Notes: a model not told the origin generated them from the sequence alone. A stretch of 64,000 nucleotides of DNA from Salvator merianae (GCA_003586115.2 QVOM02000070.1:2002293-2066292); one strand, 5' to 3'; shown: positions 25,346 to 37,130, counted from the stretch's first letter. Numbers and translations: made by a program.

Positions 25346-25495
25346 ATATCCCACTGTCTCATGAAGACCCACTAGAAGTGACCAAATCTACATCTCATCC
25401 ACAGTGATGTCAATTCTGGGAAGGAAAGGTGGAACGTATTAGAAAAGGACAGTAGAGACTTTTCAATCATTACATTGCAAATCTGTAATACTCAC

Positions 25496-25507
25496 GTTCC
25501 CTAAGTC
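25496..25507 (-). CDS. 12-nt micro-exon, DLGN
   Basis: Acceptor TTTTATTTTAG, donor GTGAGTATTA. It differs from DLEN at 23877 by single bases. A CR1 insertion begins about 75 nt to the right. Confidence 0.55.
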
Positions 25508-25581
25508 CTAAAATAAAAAAAAGAAAGAAAAACAAAGTTACAGTATGTATTCTTGATCACTGACATGAGGGTATCATTTTA

Positions 25582-26160
25582 TTTTATTTATAGATATATA
25601 TATATATATTTAATTTGAAATGTTTTATTGACATTGAGAAACTGGAACAAGTTCAGAGAAGGGCGACCAAAATGGTGAGTGGTCTGCAAACCATGTCCTA
25701 CGAGGAACGGTTAAAGGACCTAGGAATGTTTAGCCTGCAGAAGAGAAGGCTGAGAGGAGACATGATAGCTGTTTTCAAGTATCTGAAGGGCTGTCACAGT
25801 GCAGAAGGATTGGCCCTATTCTCAGTTGCACAAGAAGGAAGGACTAGAAACAATGGGATGAAAATCCAAGGGAGTAGATACAGGCTAGATATTAGGAAAA
25901 ACTTTCTGACCGTAAGGGCAATCAGTCACTGGAACAGGTTACCACAGGAGGTGGTGGGCTCTCCTTCGCTGGAGGTCTTCAAGGAAAGGCTGGACGGATA
26001 TCTGTCTGGGATGCTTTAGTGGATCCTGCATTGAGCAGGGGGTTGGACTCGATGACCCTGGAGGTCCCTTCCAACTCTATGATTCTATGATTCTATTGTT
26101 GATATATTTCAGATATATAAAATTACATTCTACATTACATTCTTATATCAATAATATTGT
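25582..26160 (+). mobile_element. CR1 LINE 3' end within a unit
   Basis: The frame at 25615-26019 matches the CR1 ORF2 tail (EKLEQVQRRATKMV, LGMFSLQKRRLRGDMI). It ends with GATTCTATGATTCTAT. CATGAGGGTATCATTTTA is repeated on both sides (25564-25581 and 26161-26178), marking the insertion in a unit between DLGN and ILEHLKTEVP. Confidence 0.85.
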
Positions 26161-27043
26161 CATGAGGGTATCATTTTAGAATGACACATGCAGAATTCAG
26201 CAAAGAGAACCATTTACTGGTTGCTTTTATCTTTAGTGTGTACTCAAAGCCAAGTTTACTTAGTCACTGGTGAAGGTCGAGCGTTCCAGGTCTACAGTGC
26301 TGACTTAAAGGGAGTTTTGATCCTGCACAAAAAATCCCAGCACTAGATCTGAACATCAAACACAAGCGCTGCCTTCCCTGCAAGTTAAAGTTTTGCCTGT
26401 GAAAAACTGTCAGCCGTGTTCTCGGCCACTCCTGAAGAAACTTCTCCAGAATATGTATGAATATGTGCAGTTATTGCATCTCCTTACTTTCTTAGAACAG
26501 TAACTAAATGAAGGTGAAACTTTGGGAAGATGGGCAAATCCATTTGCAGGTGAGAAACACACAGGCTTCCTGCTATCAGAGAAGACAGGGGTATGGTGTC
26601 AAGGAGATCTCCTGGGAGTGGGTCAAAATCTGTGCAAATCAGCATGAGATTCTGCCCGATTACTGAAAATGTAAGACCCAGTGACGGGAATGGATGGCAG
26701 AGATAAAGGCAAGGGGCGCCTTGTGCAAAACAAATCATGTCTTAAAGTAAAGGAGAAAAATCAACAGCAGAGTTGAACAGCCCTGTGGTGCCACAGAGAT
26801 CCTAGGCTGCTTCCAGTTAACGAGACGAAAAAGCTAGAACTTCTTTGCATCTTGCTATTGCCTCTCACTGTCCTTGCCAAAGTCCACCCTGCACAGATGG
26901 AGTGTACCATCTAATGTGTGGATTGATGATGCCCAGAAACTCACTGGACTCCTATTTTGAACTTCAGGTAAGCGCAGAAAGGGCCTTACTTTTCCTAGAA
27001 TAAGGCAAATGCTGTTGCATATCAATTCCTTAGTAATACTTAC

Positions 27044-27073
27044 TGGAACCTCCGTCTTTAGATGTTCCAAAAT
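27044..27073 (-). CDS. 30-nt micro-exon, ILEHLKTEVP
   Basis: Acceptor TTTTCCCTTCTGCAG, donor GTAAGTATTA. Helix-like charged decapeptide. Confidence 0.6.
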
Positions 27074-27787
27074 CTGCAGAAGGGAAAAAAGCAGTTAGTA
27101 ATCTCAAAGGATAGAAGAAGGAGCGATTGCTTCTCATAAAAACAACCTCAAAACATTCTCATTATCCGTGGTGTCTGTGCTATTCCCGCAACTTTCTCAA
27201 GTGAAGAAAGTAGCAAATTAAGATACAGTTAACACAGATTTTGTTAATTTGTGCCTGTGCAATCACACATGTGTACATTTACATGCATGTGTCTGAAAGA
27301 GGAAATTAATCTGTGTTTTCTCTGTAGATTGACTTTAAAAAACCAACAGACATTTCCCTACACAAAATCAAAGAAACATCAGTGTTCCCAGCCCCTGATA
27401 ATTGCCAAAAGATAGTTTTCCTCAAGCCACCACTGTGGCAATTTTTACAGAATGTCCCATGCAAAGATGATGCGATCCCCTTTGAAGGACTTTTGGAATA
27501 TCAATCCTGTTGTAGAAAAACAAGCAGGAACACAACTCTGGGTTGGCTCTCCCTTTCCACACGAAGCTCAAAATTTGCCCCAAGTAAAATTTAGCTCAGA
27601 CGTCCGAAATTAGGATGCACAACTGTGACTGGGAGAATATCCCACAGTGTTATGAAACCCTACTGAAATTAGCCAAATCCACATCTCATCTACAGCAATG
27701 CCACTTCAGGGAAGGAATAGGTGGGGTGCGTTGGAGAAGGAAAATACAGACTTTTCAACTACCACATTGCAAATCTGTAATACTTAC

Positions 27788-27802
27788 TTCCGGAACGTTA
27801 TT
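27788..27802 (-). CDS. 15-nt micro-exon, NNVPE
   Basis: Acceptor TTTCTCATTTAG, donor GTAAGTATTA. The donor is GTAAGT rather than the GTGAGT of most short exons in this half. Confidence 0.55.
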
Positions 27803-27954
27803 CTAAATGAGAAAAAAAGAAACAGAGTTGCAGTTTCATGCATCCTTGATCGTTGACAAAAGAGCATCATTTGATGACGACACATGCAAACCTACTGTAT
27901 CTAATAATGCTGATTTCAGTAAAGATAACTATTTTCTGGGTACATTTAATGTTA

Positions 27955-28370
27955 GAGCCTGTTTGCATTTTAAGGTAGTGAGTATCAGGAATGCTCGCTA
28001 GCAAAGTGCTTCCATACTTTGCAGAGACCCTTGTGACCGGGAACAGCATATCTCTGCTCTCAATCATGGATAGCTGTGGAGTACTGATTTGTACTGGCTG
28101 ATAGCCAGCTCCCAATGAAGTGCATGCCACACTCAGTGGCTGCACCTACGCAATCGTGCCCGCACATGCCTGCATGCTGCACAGCACTGCCGGTTGCTAC
28201 TGCAGCACCCAGATGCCTCCCAGCTGCTGCGTGGTGCAGATCAAGCACACGACACCAACCTTTGCACCACAAATGCTGGTATCCTGCTGATGGTCATGAA
28301 TATGGCTAAGCAGGGTGGACAGTGCGGACAGGATGATTATCCTCTTCTGAGGTGGAAAGCGTGAAAACAC
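27955..28370. repeat. MITE-like repeat within a unit
   Basis: Same family as 300-1075; ends near GGTGGAAAGCGTGAAAAC. Confidence 0.45.
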
Positions 28371-28851
28371 CCCTCTGTGTGGACTCAAAGCCAGGCTTAC
28401 ATAGTCACTGATGAAGGTCCAGTGTTCCAGGCATTCAATGGTGCCTTAAAGAGACTTTTCATCCTGCACAAAAAATCCCAGTCCTAGCTGCTAACAAGAA
28501 GCACCAGCACTGTCTTTATTGCAAGCTAAAATTCTGCTTGCGGAAAGCAGTGAGCTGTGTTCTCAGCCATTCCTGAAATATACAGACATGTGCAGATATT
28601 GCACCTTCTTACTTTCTTAGGACAGCAAATACACCAGTAAACGAAGGTGAAAATTTGGCAAAACGGGCAAATCCACAAAGTGTCGAGAAACATTGAGGCT
28701 TGGTGCTAGATGAGAATTCAGGGTTGTGGGAAGGGTGTCAAGGGGATGTCCTGGGAGTGGGGCCAAGATCTGTGCAATTCAGCACAGATTCTGTATAATT
28801 AATGCAAATATGAAATACAATTATGGGAGTGGATGTCAGAGATACAGGCTC

Positions 28852-29283
28852 TGTTCTCACTGGCCTGCTGGTGAGCTTCCGGACAGTCACCTGACAGGCC
28901 TGTCTGCACAGCCCCACCGCTGCAGCATCCGGCTGAGTCTACAGTCATTCTTGGATGCTATGAGCCATGGACCACAAAATTGTTGTCCACAGCTTGACTG
29001 GGAGCAGCTGATTGCTCCAGGTCAGCAATGTTCACACCCCCTTCTAGGTGCAAATGCTGTGAGTGGACAGGGCTGTGATGCTATAGCTGTGGAATCGTGT
29101 GAAATGTCACGATCTCCGTGGCGGCTGCTAGACATTGTGATGGCTGCTGTCATGGCAGTTGGGTCTGACATCCATTCTTTGAGGGCGGAGCCCTTGAAGT
29201 GAGGGTGTCCGCCCTGCCATGGGGTGTTGTACAGCTCAGAATGGAATCATTATGCCATTCTAGGCTGCAAAGTACAAACAGTC
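28852..29283. repeat. MITE-like repeat within a unit
   Basis: Starts CTCTGTTCTCACTGGCC and ends AAAGTACAAACAGTCC. Shares TTCTTGGATGCTATGAGCC with units at 39.6 and 61.3 kb. Confidence 0.45.
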
Positions 29284-29884
29284 CTAAAGTAAGGGTGTAC
29301 TCAATAAAACAAATAATGTCTCAGAGTAAAGAAAAAAAATATATAAAAGGGACAAAAATCGATAGTGGAGTTGAATAGCCCTGCTGCATCACCAAGAACC
29401 TAGAAAAGAGAAAAGAGCAATCTCTTCAATGCACACTACTGCTCCACTGTATTCCCATTACTTCTACAACTTTTTCAAATGGGAATTCCCTCCCTTTTCT
29501 AAGAGGCATCATTTGTTTGGTCCTTTCTGCACTTACCTTTATACCAGAATAAGAGCTTCCAGAGGCCTCTTCTGAACCTTATCGGTCCACAAGTTAGTGT
29601 GGACTTGCGAGGCTCCGCCCCCTGCTAGTTCCCTCCATCCACAAGGGATGGAGCATGATCCCAATCAGGGATGCCCTGGCCATTCATATGGGTCTACCAG
29701 TGGACATGCGGGCCCTGGTCCAGAACACAGAGGTGTGCAGACAGCACATCTCTCATGCTTGGAACTACTGAGGAACCCATTTTGGTGGTGCACCTATCCC
29801 AGTTTAGGGTAAGTGCAGAAAGGACCTTACATGTCCTAGAATAAGACAAAAGCTGCTGAATAACACTTATTTGGTAATACTTAC

Positions 29885-29914
29885 TTGATACTCTTGCTTT
29901 AGTCTTGCCAAAAC
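29885..29914 (-). CDS. 30-nt micro-exon, VLARLKQEYQ
   Basis: Acceptor TTTTCTCTTCTGTAG, donor GTAAGTATTA. Amphipathic, with alternating basic and acidic residues. Confidence 0.6.
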
Positions 29915-30581
29915 CTACAGAAGAGAAAAGAGCAGTTAGTTATCTTGTAAAAGAAAGGAAGGTGGATTGATTCTATTTACAACAATCCCAAAACACCCTT
30001 ACAGTGCGTGGTTCTTCCGTTATTCACCCAAGCTTCTCAAGTGAGGAAAGCAGAAAGTTAAGATGTAATCGACAAGACTTTGTTAATTCGTGTCACAGCA
30101 TTCATGTATGTGTGCATTTGTATGTTTGTGTCTGTGGCCTGGCTTTTTTCAAATCTGGAGTTTACCAACAAAAGAATCCGGAAAAAACAGTGTTATCATT
30201 CCCTAAGAATTTTCAGAAAATGGTTTCCTCAAACCACATCTGTCTCATGCAAAGATGGTGTCACCCTTTGTAATACTTTTGGATGTCAAGCCCATTCTAG
30301 AAAATTCATCAGGGATTCATCCCTTGGATGGTTCTCCTGCTTCCAGTGTTTCCACACAAAGCTCAAAATTTGCCCAAAAAAAATTTAGCTCAGACTCCTG
30401 AAATTAGGAAGCAAAATTTGACATGAAGGAATATCAAACAGTGTCATGAAGACCCACTGGAAGTGACTAAATCTACATCTCAACAACAGTAATGCCATTC
30501 TTGGAAAGGAAAAGATGGAGCATATTGGAGAAGAACTGTACTGACTTTTCAATCTTTAGGTTGAAATTCTGTAATACTCAC

Positions 30582-30596
30582 AATCTTAGCTTCTTC
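30582..30596 (-). CDS. 15-nt micro-exon, EEAKI
   Basis: Acceptor TTTTTTAATTTAG, donor GTGAGTATTA. The TATA plus MKVVLLLL segment lies 270-390 nt upstream on the same strand. Confidence 0.55.
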
Positions 30597-30862
30597 CTAA
30601 ATTAAAAAAAGAAACAAAAACAGAGTTACGGTATCATGTATCCTTGATCATTGAGATGAAGACATCATTTGATAATGGCAGATGTAAGCCTACTGTATAT
30701 AATTATGCTGAATTCAGTAAAGAGACTTAAACTTTTATTTTTAGTGTGGACTCAAAGCCAAGCTTGCTTAGTCACTGGTGAACATCCAGGGTCCTAGGCA
30801 TGCAATGTTGAACTAAAGAGACTTTTGATCTGACACAAAAACTGCCATCATTAGAACCTAAC

Positions 30863-30886
30863 AAGGAGCAAAAGCACTACCTTCAT
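30863..30886 (-). CDS. Possible leader exon start, MKVVLLLL
   Basis: ATG, then eight codons typical of a signal-peptide start, then GTTAGG as a weak donor. Without splicing, a stop follows within a few codons. The copy at 33978 reads MKTVLVFL; three other copies have lost the ATG. Confidence 0.3.
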
Positions 30887-30954
30887 TGCAGACTAAAATG
30901 TTGCCTGTAGAAAATGGCCAGTCATGACTTCAGCAACTCCTGGAGCAACCTCTT

Positions 30955-30970
30955 CAGTTTATATATAGAC
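30955..30970 (-). promoter_or_regulatory. TATA-like box inside a unit
   Basis: The minus strand reads GTCTATATATAAACTG, about 75 nt upstream of the ATG at 30886. Equivalent spots in the other units are weaker (TTTATAG near 34083, TTTATAC near 33050). Confidence 0.3.
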
Positions 30971-32036
30971 ATATGCAGTGATTGCATCTTCTTACTTTTT
31001 TAGGAGATTAACTACATTTCTAAATTAAGGCGAAACCTTGGGAAAATGTGCAAATTCACATGGAGGCAAGAAACAGGCTAAATGAGAAAGCAGGGTCATG
31101 GAAATGGTGTCAAGGAGATGTCCTGGGAGTGGGGTCAGGATCTGTGCAATTCAGCACAGATTCCGCATGATTAGTGCAAATATGAGATCCAATAATGCAA
31201 ATATGAATCCCAAATTCAGCTTCCTTATTTATATATGCACGCGCTTCAAATATTTATGCCCTACTTTCCAGCCTATGGTCCCAGAGCATGTTACAACTTC
31301 TTTTAAATGGCTGTATTCCCAGAGAACCACTGGTCAGAAACGGACAGTGCAGCCATTGTTGCAACTTATGCAGAGAAAGCCAGAAGGAAAGGAAAGAAGA
31401 CCTCATATCAATCCATTCTCTACTCCTTTTATTTTTTGTTTTGCCCTCTTTGGCCTTTCCTGCTCTCAATTGTCCTTGGTCGGAACCAGTGGTCTTAACT
31501 GTCTGTAGTTGGAACTGCGTGGCCTGAAACAACTCTGTCTGCACAACGGTGCATGTCCAGACCAGTCCCCCCCCAGTCTTGAAGTATCTGTGAGCTTTGA
31601 GGCTGGGCTCCTGGAGCTCCGAGGGTTAGGAACAAAAGTTCTCAGCCTTGGAGCTTCTGGGGATCACATTTCAGTGGCATACTTAGACCTGCTGCTGAAA
31701 CAAATTGCTGATTGTCACAATCTTGGGAGGCTCGCCTTCTGCATGCTTCCCAGGTTCTGGACCAGGGCCTGCTGATCCACCAGTAAACTGGTGTAAACGG
31801 ATTTCCAGTAGTCACATTCAGAGTCTCCCTGATCAGGTTCGAGCTGCGGCCTCTGCAGACGGAACTTACCTGCTGGGGGCGGAGCCTCACGGTTCCACAC
31901 TAATGTGCGGATTGATGAGGCACAAAAGATGACTACATTGGTTCTTATTCCAGATTTAGCGTAGGTTCAGAAAGGACCTTACTTTTCCTAGAATGATACA
32001 AAAGCTGTTGCGTCTCAATTCCTTAGTAATACTTAC

Positions 32037-32066
32037 TGATAATTTTGCCTCTAGTTCATGCAAAAG
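32037..32066 (-). CDS. 30-nt micro-exon, LLHELEAKLS
   Basis: Acceptor TTTTCTCTTCTGTAG, donor GTAAGTATTA. Leucine heptad-like spacing. Confidence 0.6.
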
Positions 32067-32664
32067 CTACAGAAGAGAAAAGAGCAGTTAGTTATCTTGT
32101 AGATGAAAAGAGGATTGATTGATTCTAATTAAAACAATCCCAACAAACCCTACAGTGTGAGTGTTACTCACTCAAGCTTCCCAAGTGAAGGAAGCAGAAA
32201 GTTAGGATACAATTGATGCATATTTTGTTAATTTGTGTCTGTGCAAGCATATATGTCTGCATTTTCATGTTTGTGTCTGAAAGAGGAAATTGCACTTTCT
32301 TTTCCCTTTGCTTTTGCTTTTTCCAAATCCTGACTTGTCATAAAAAGGGAATTAAGGAAATACTAGTGTGACCATTCCCTGAGAATTGACAGAAGATAGT
32401 TTTCCTCAAGCCACATCTGTGGCAATATTTACAGAATGTCCCATGACATAACCTCCCTGTAGGACCTTTGAGGGGTCAAGTCTGTTCCAAAAAAACAAAA
32501 ACAAAAACCAAGCATGGATACCTTCATGGGGATTGCTCACCCTTTTCAGGCATTTCCACACAAAGCTCAAAATTTGTCCCAAGTAAAATTTAGCTTGATC
32601 TCATGATATCAGGATGCACAGTTATGACTTTTCAACCATTACAATGCAAATCTGTAATACTTAC

Positions 32665-32679
32665 ACTGGCAGCCTGTTC
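32665..32679 (-). CDS. 15-nt micro-exon, EQAAS
   Basis: Acceptor TTTTTAAATTTAG, donor GTAAGTATTA. Confidence 0.55.
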
Positions 32680-33691
32680 CTAAATTTAAAAAAGAAAAAC
32701 AAAATTACAGTATTATTCTTGATTGCTGACATGAGAGCATCATTCTATAATGACACATGCAAGCATACTGTATCCAATAATGCAGAATTCAGCAAAGAGA
32801 ACTATTTACTGGTTGCTTTTAATTTTAGTGTGTACGCAAAGCCAAGTTTACTTTGTCACTGGTGAAGATTCAGCGTTCCAAGCATGCAACATTGACTTAA
32901 ACAGACTTTTGATCCTAAACAAAAATCCCAGCTCTAGATCCTAACGAGAAACACAAACACTGTCTTCACTGCAAGTTAAAATTTTGCCTGTGAAAAACAG
33001 TCAGCCATGTTCTCGGCCACTCCCGAAAAAACTTCTCCAGAATATGTATAAACATATGCTGTTATTGCATCTTCTTACTTTCTTAGAAGAGTAACTATGT
33101 CTGTCCATGAAAGTGAAACTTTGGCAAAATGGGTAAATTTGCAAGACTGGGTGCTAGATGAGAATGCAGGATCCTGGAAATGGTGTCAAAGGGATGTCCT
33201 GGGAGTGGGGTCAGGATCTGAGAAAATCAGCACAGATTCTGCATGATTAATGCAAATATGAGGTCCAGTAATGCAAATATGAAACCCAAATTTAGGTTCC
33301 TCGTTTATTTATTTATGTACTTCAAATCTTTATATCCTACTTTCCAGCCTATGTTCCCAGGGTGAGTTACAACTTTTTTAAAAATGGCTGTATTCCCAAT
33401 GAACCACACGTCAGAAAATGGCAGTGCAGCCATTGTTACAACCTGCACAGAGGAAGCCAGAAGGAAAGAAAAGGATGTCCTCAGATCAATCCATTCTCTT
33501 TTCTTTTACTTATTTATTTATTTATTGCCCCCCCTTAGGCAGGGATACCTTCGTCACTACAGCTGTCCCTTTTCAGGCATTTCCACACATAGCTCGAAAT
33601 TTGCCCCAAGTAAAATTGAGCTCGATCTCATGACATCAGGATGCATAATCATGACATTTCAATTATTATATTGCAAATCTGTAATACTCAC

Positions 33692-33706
33692 CTCAGAAAG
33701 CTGTCC
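33692..33706 (-). pseudogene. 15-nt exon with lost acceptor (GQLSE)
   Basis: The reading stays open and the donor GTGAGTATTA is intact. The acceptor AG has become GG (AATTTGG), so this copy is probably no longer spliced in. Confidence 0.5.
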
Positions 33707-33977
33707 CCAAATTAAAAAAAAGAAAAAACAAAGTTACAGTATGTATTCTTGAACATTGGCATGAGGGCATCATTTTATAATGACACATGTAAGTCTACTG
33801 TATCTAATAAAGCAGAATTTGGCAAAGAGAACCATTTATTGGTTGCTTTTAATTTTAGTGTGAACGGAAAGCCAAGTTTACCTAGTCACTGGTGAAGGTT
33901 CAGCGTTCCAGGCCTACAGTGCTGACTTAAAGGGATTTTTGATCCTGCACAAAAAAATCTCAATTCTAGTTCCTAAC

Positions 33978-34001
33978 GAGAAACACAAGCACTGTCTTCA
34001 T
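33978..34001 (-). CDS. Possible leader exon start, MKTVLVFL
   Basis: Eight hydrophobic-leaning codons from ATG, then GTTAGG. The TATA-like TTTATAG lies about 80 nt upstream. Copies near 32960, 28490 and 26370 start with GTG, ATA and GGG instead. Confidence 0.3.
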
Positions 34002-34417
34002 TGCCGAGTTAAAATTTTGTCTGTGAAAATCAGTCAGCTGGGTTCTCAGCCACTCCTGAAGAAACTTCTCCAGAATGTCTATAAACATGTGCCGTTATTG
34101 CATTTTCTTACTTTCTTAGGAGAGTAACTACGTCTGTAAATGAAAGTGAAACTTTGGCAAAATGGGTAAATCTGCGAGGCTGGGTGCTAGATGAGAATGC
34201 AAGTAAAGTTGCTCCAAGTAAAATTTAGCTTGATCTCATGATATTAGTATGCACAATTGCAATCTGTGGAATATCCCACCATTTCATGAAGAAATCTACA
34301 TGACCAAATCTATGTCTCATCCACAGTATAATACACCTGGGACGGAAAATATAGAATGTATTGGAGAAGGACAATACAGACTTTTCTATCATTACATTGC
34401 AAATCTGTAATACTCGC

Positions 34418-34432
34418 TTCATTAGGGTTTAT
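34418..34432 (-). pseudogene. 15-nt exon with both splice sites altered (INPNE)
   Basis: Acceptor AG is GG and donor GT is GC (GCGAGTATTA). The frame is still open. It shares the acceptor change with the copy at 33692, so the units were probably duplicated after that mutation. Confidence 0.5.
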
Positions 34433-34847
34433 CCAAATTAAAAAAAGAAAAACAGAGTTACAGTATCATATTCTCTTTATTGTTGACATGAGGGCATCAT
34501 TTCTTAATGACACATGCAAGTCTACTATATCCCATAATGCTGAATTCAATAAAGAGAACTATTTACTGGTTAATTTTTATTTTAGGGTGGACTCAAAACC
34601 AAACTTTTCCCCCCATTTCAGCTTTCTTATGATCAGAGTGATGACTCTAGTGGTTTCTATGAGGGAACCACTGAGCAAAATCTAGCAGTGCAACCATAAC
34701 ACATAATTATTGTTAAAAAACTGTGCAGAGAAGGACAAACAGAAGGAAAATGGAACCTTGAAGCCAACTAATTCTCTTTTTCTGCCCCCTTAATTTTCCC
34801 AGAATGAAACAATAGCTATGTCATATCAATTCTTTAATAGTACTTAC

Positions 34848-34877
34848 TTGCAAGTTTCCCTGTGCAACACTACCAAG
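34848..34877 (-). CDS. 30-nt micro-exon, LGSVAQGNLQ
   Basis: Acceptor TTTCTCTTCTTTAG, donor GTAAGTACTA. Tandem sister of 35834, with an L1-like fragment between them. Confidence 0.6.
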
Positions 34878-34976
34878 CTAAAGAAGAGAAATGACCAGTT
34901 AGATATTTTGAAAGTTGGAAGGAGATTCATTGATTCTTATTAAAATATCTCTAACACCCCACACTGTCCCTCGTAT

Positions 34977-35556
34977 TTGTGTATTCAAAATATTAAAGGA
35001 ATGGTTGATAAAAGATACCATACCCTAAGTGGAGTAGGAGACAAAATAATAAGAAATATATGGAGTTTATGGAAGGAAAATCTAGAGATAGAAATTCAAG
35101 AAGTTAGAAATGAATTACAAAATATAAATAAAATCAAGCAAAATAAAGTGAAAGAATTGAGGAAAATGGTAATAGATCAACTTATTTCAGCAGCAATAAC
35201 AGTAATTGATGGTTGGAAAGATTTTCCAAAATGGTCATTACAGATGTGGAATCATTACATTATAGACCAAATCTCTTTCTAATTAATAAATGTGAATAAA
35301 GAAAAGTATAATTTACAAAAAATGGAGGGAAATCGAATGACAAAGAAGAAATGGATGAAGATTAAACAATATATGGAAACCGAGACCTGATACAGAAGAT
35401 GAATAGGATCTTCCAGTGGAATATATGATTTTTGGCAGAGTGGCAGGGTGAGGAAAAACTAATAAGGAAATGATATAATTGAGGATATTTTCTTATGTCA
35501 TCTTTGGTTATGTAATTGTATTAATATTTATAATAATAAAATTCTATACAACTAAA
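34977..35556 (+). mobile_element. L1-like LINE 3' end with poly(A)
   Basis: The frame 34977-35282 ends WKDFPKWSLQMWNHYI, like a LINE ORF2 carboxyl end. It is followed by a 3' UTR and AATAATAAAATTC plus A-run. It sits between the duplicated exons 34848 and 35834. Confidence 0.65.
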
Positions 35557-35833
35557 AAAATATATTTTAGGGTGGACTCAAAGCCAAACATTTCCCCCCA
35601 TTTCAGCTTTCTTAAGATCAGAGCAATGGCTCTAACAGTTATTACAAGGTAACCACTGAGCAAAATCTGACAGTGCAACCGTAACACATAATAACTATTA
35701 AAAAACTGCACAGAGAAGGAAAAAACAGAAGGAAAATGGATCTTTCAGGCCTACTAATTCTCTTTTTCTACCCCCTTAATTTTCCAAGAATGAAACAATA
35801 GCTATTGCACATCAATTCATTAACAGCACTTAC

Positions 35834-35863
35834 TTGCAAGTTTCCCTGTAAACCATTACCAAG
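35834..35863 (-). CDS. 30-nt micro-exon, LGNGLQGNLQ
   Basis: Acceptor TTTTTCTTCTTTAG, donor GTAAGTGCTG. It differs from 34848 at three adjacent residues; the remainder is identical. Confidence 0.6.
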
Positions 35864-36106
35864 CTAAAGAAGAAAAATGACTAGTTAGATATTTTGAAAC
35901 ATGGAAGGAGGATTCATTGATTCTTATTAAAATATTTGAACCACCCCTCTCCATCCCTGGTATTGGTGTTTCCTCGTCCAACATTCTCAAGTGCATATGT
36001 ATCTCAATTTCCCAGACATGAGAAGGTAATATTTAAAAAAAAAATAAAAATCTGCCAGCAGCAATTGGAAGGGGAAAAAAATCATCAAAGAAAATGATCA
36101 ACTTAC

Positions 36107-36133
36107 TAGGCTTCTTTTGCTTAGTGGGGATTT
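36107..36133 (-). CDS. 27-nt micro-exon, KSPLSKRSL
   Basis: Acceptor TTTTTGCTTTCCAG, donor GTAAGTTGAT. No second copy is seen in the window. Basic and serine-rich, unlike its neighbours. Confidence 0.5.
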
Positions 36134-36299
36134 CTGGAAAGCAAAAACAGTAACAGGCATTTACATTTTGTAGGGATGAACTTAGAGCTTTTGAGTACAA
36201 AAATTACTGTTCTGAAAGTTCTACAAGAAAGCTCATAGGTAACAGTTAAAGGACTGGATTTGCACATCTCTATTTTGAGACCACACATCTAATAATGTA

Positions 36300-36720
36300 A
36301 GAGAAGGCCTGGCCACAGCCCATCTAATCCAGCATCCTGTCTCACACCAATTGCTTCTGGTCACTCTCAACCAGAAGACAAAGGCAAAACCTTCACTTGC
36401 CCTCGACTCCTTGCACATGGCCTTCAGAGGAATCCTGTTGGTCTCTCTAACACGGAGGTGGTATCTGAGTATCCTTCCTAGACCTGTTCTCCATTAATTA
36501 ATAGACGCCATGCTGGATCAGGCCATTAGTCCATCTAGTCCAGCATCCTGCCTTACACAGTGGTCCATCTATTGCTTCTGGCCATTCTCAAGCGGCCAAA
36601 ACTCTTGACTCTCTGCAAATGACCTCTAGAGGCATTCTGCCTGTCTCTCCAATCTAGGCATCAATTGTAGGAGGCATTGATACTCCTATCTTCCATGAAT
36701 TTGTCTAAACTATGACAGGT
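36300..36720. mobile_element. Two partial sauropsid LINE-tail repeats
   Basis: CATCTAATCCAGCATCCTG and CATCTAGTCCAGCATCCTG occur about 230 nt apart, each with AATTGCTTCTGG-type continuation. Same family as 9215-9600. Confidence 0.6.
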
Positions 36721-37118
36721 TATGCTTCAGCTGGCTACAAATCCTTGCAGGCCAAGATGCAGGTTTACTTCAAAGCATTCTTTTCCAGAGAAGAAATTCA
36801 GTGCTCTTCCTTTGTTCAGCAATGGGTTAGCCTTCTTGCTAAATTTTAAGGGTGAAGGGGCATATAGGGAGGGACCTAACAGAGAAAACAAAATCCAGTC
36901 TCAATAACATTTCATTTATTCATTGCCAGGTCTATGTCTTTTCCATTTTCAAAAGACACAATTCCGTATTAGATTAAGGACTCATAAAGACACATCCTGC
37001 ACCAACATTTGGGGCATTTCCATCCTTTCCATGGTCGACCAAGATAATTTAAGTAGCAGATACTAATGAGGAGCATGTAACTTGTTCAGACATCTCAGAA
37101 AACATTTGTAGTACTTAC

Positions 37119-37130
37119 GCCAAGAAGACC
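37119..37130 (-). CDS. 12-nt micro-exon, GLLG
   Basis: Acceptor CCCACCCTTTAG, donor GTAAGTACTA. First of the Gly-X-X-X tetrapeptide class reading from the left. Confidence 0.55.

Noticed and set aside
25615..26019. 134-codon open frame as a host gene
   Set aside because: It is the CR1 ORF2 tail with the CR1 3' repeat.
28726..29202. 158-codon plus-strand frame
   Set aside because: Half is unit intron, half is a MITE-like repeat.
31000..34140. Exon-like intervals before GTAAGAA(A/G) donors near 31005, 33090 and 34120
   Set aside because: Lengths are 16-24 nt and not in phase, and in-frame stops are common; at most an untranslated exon.
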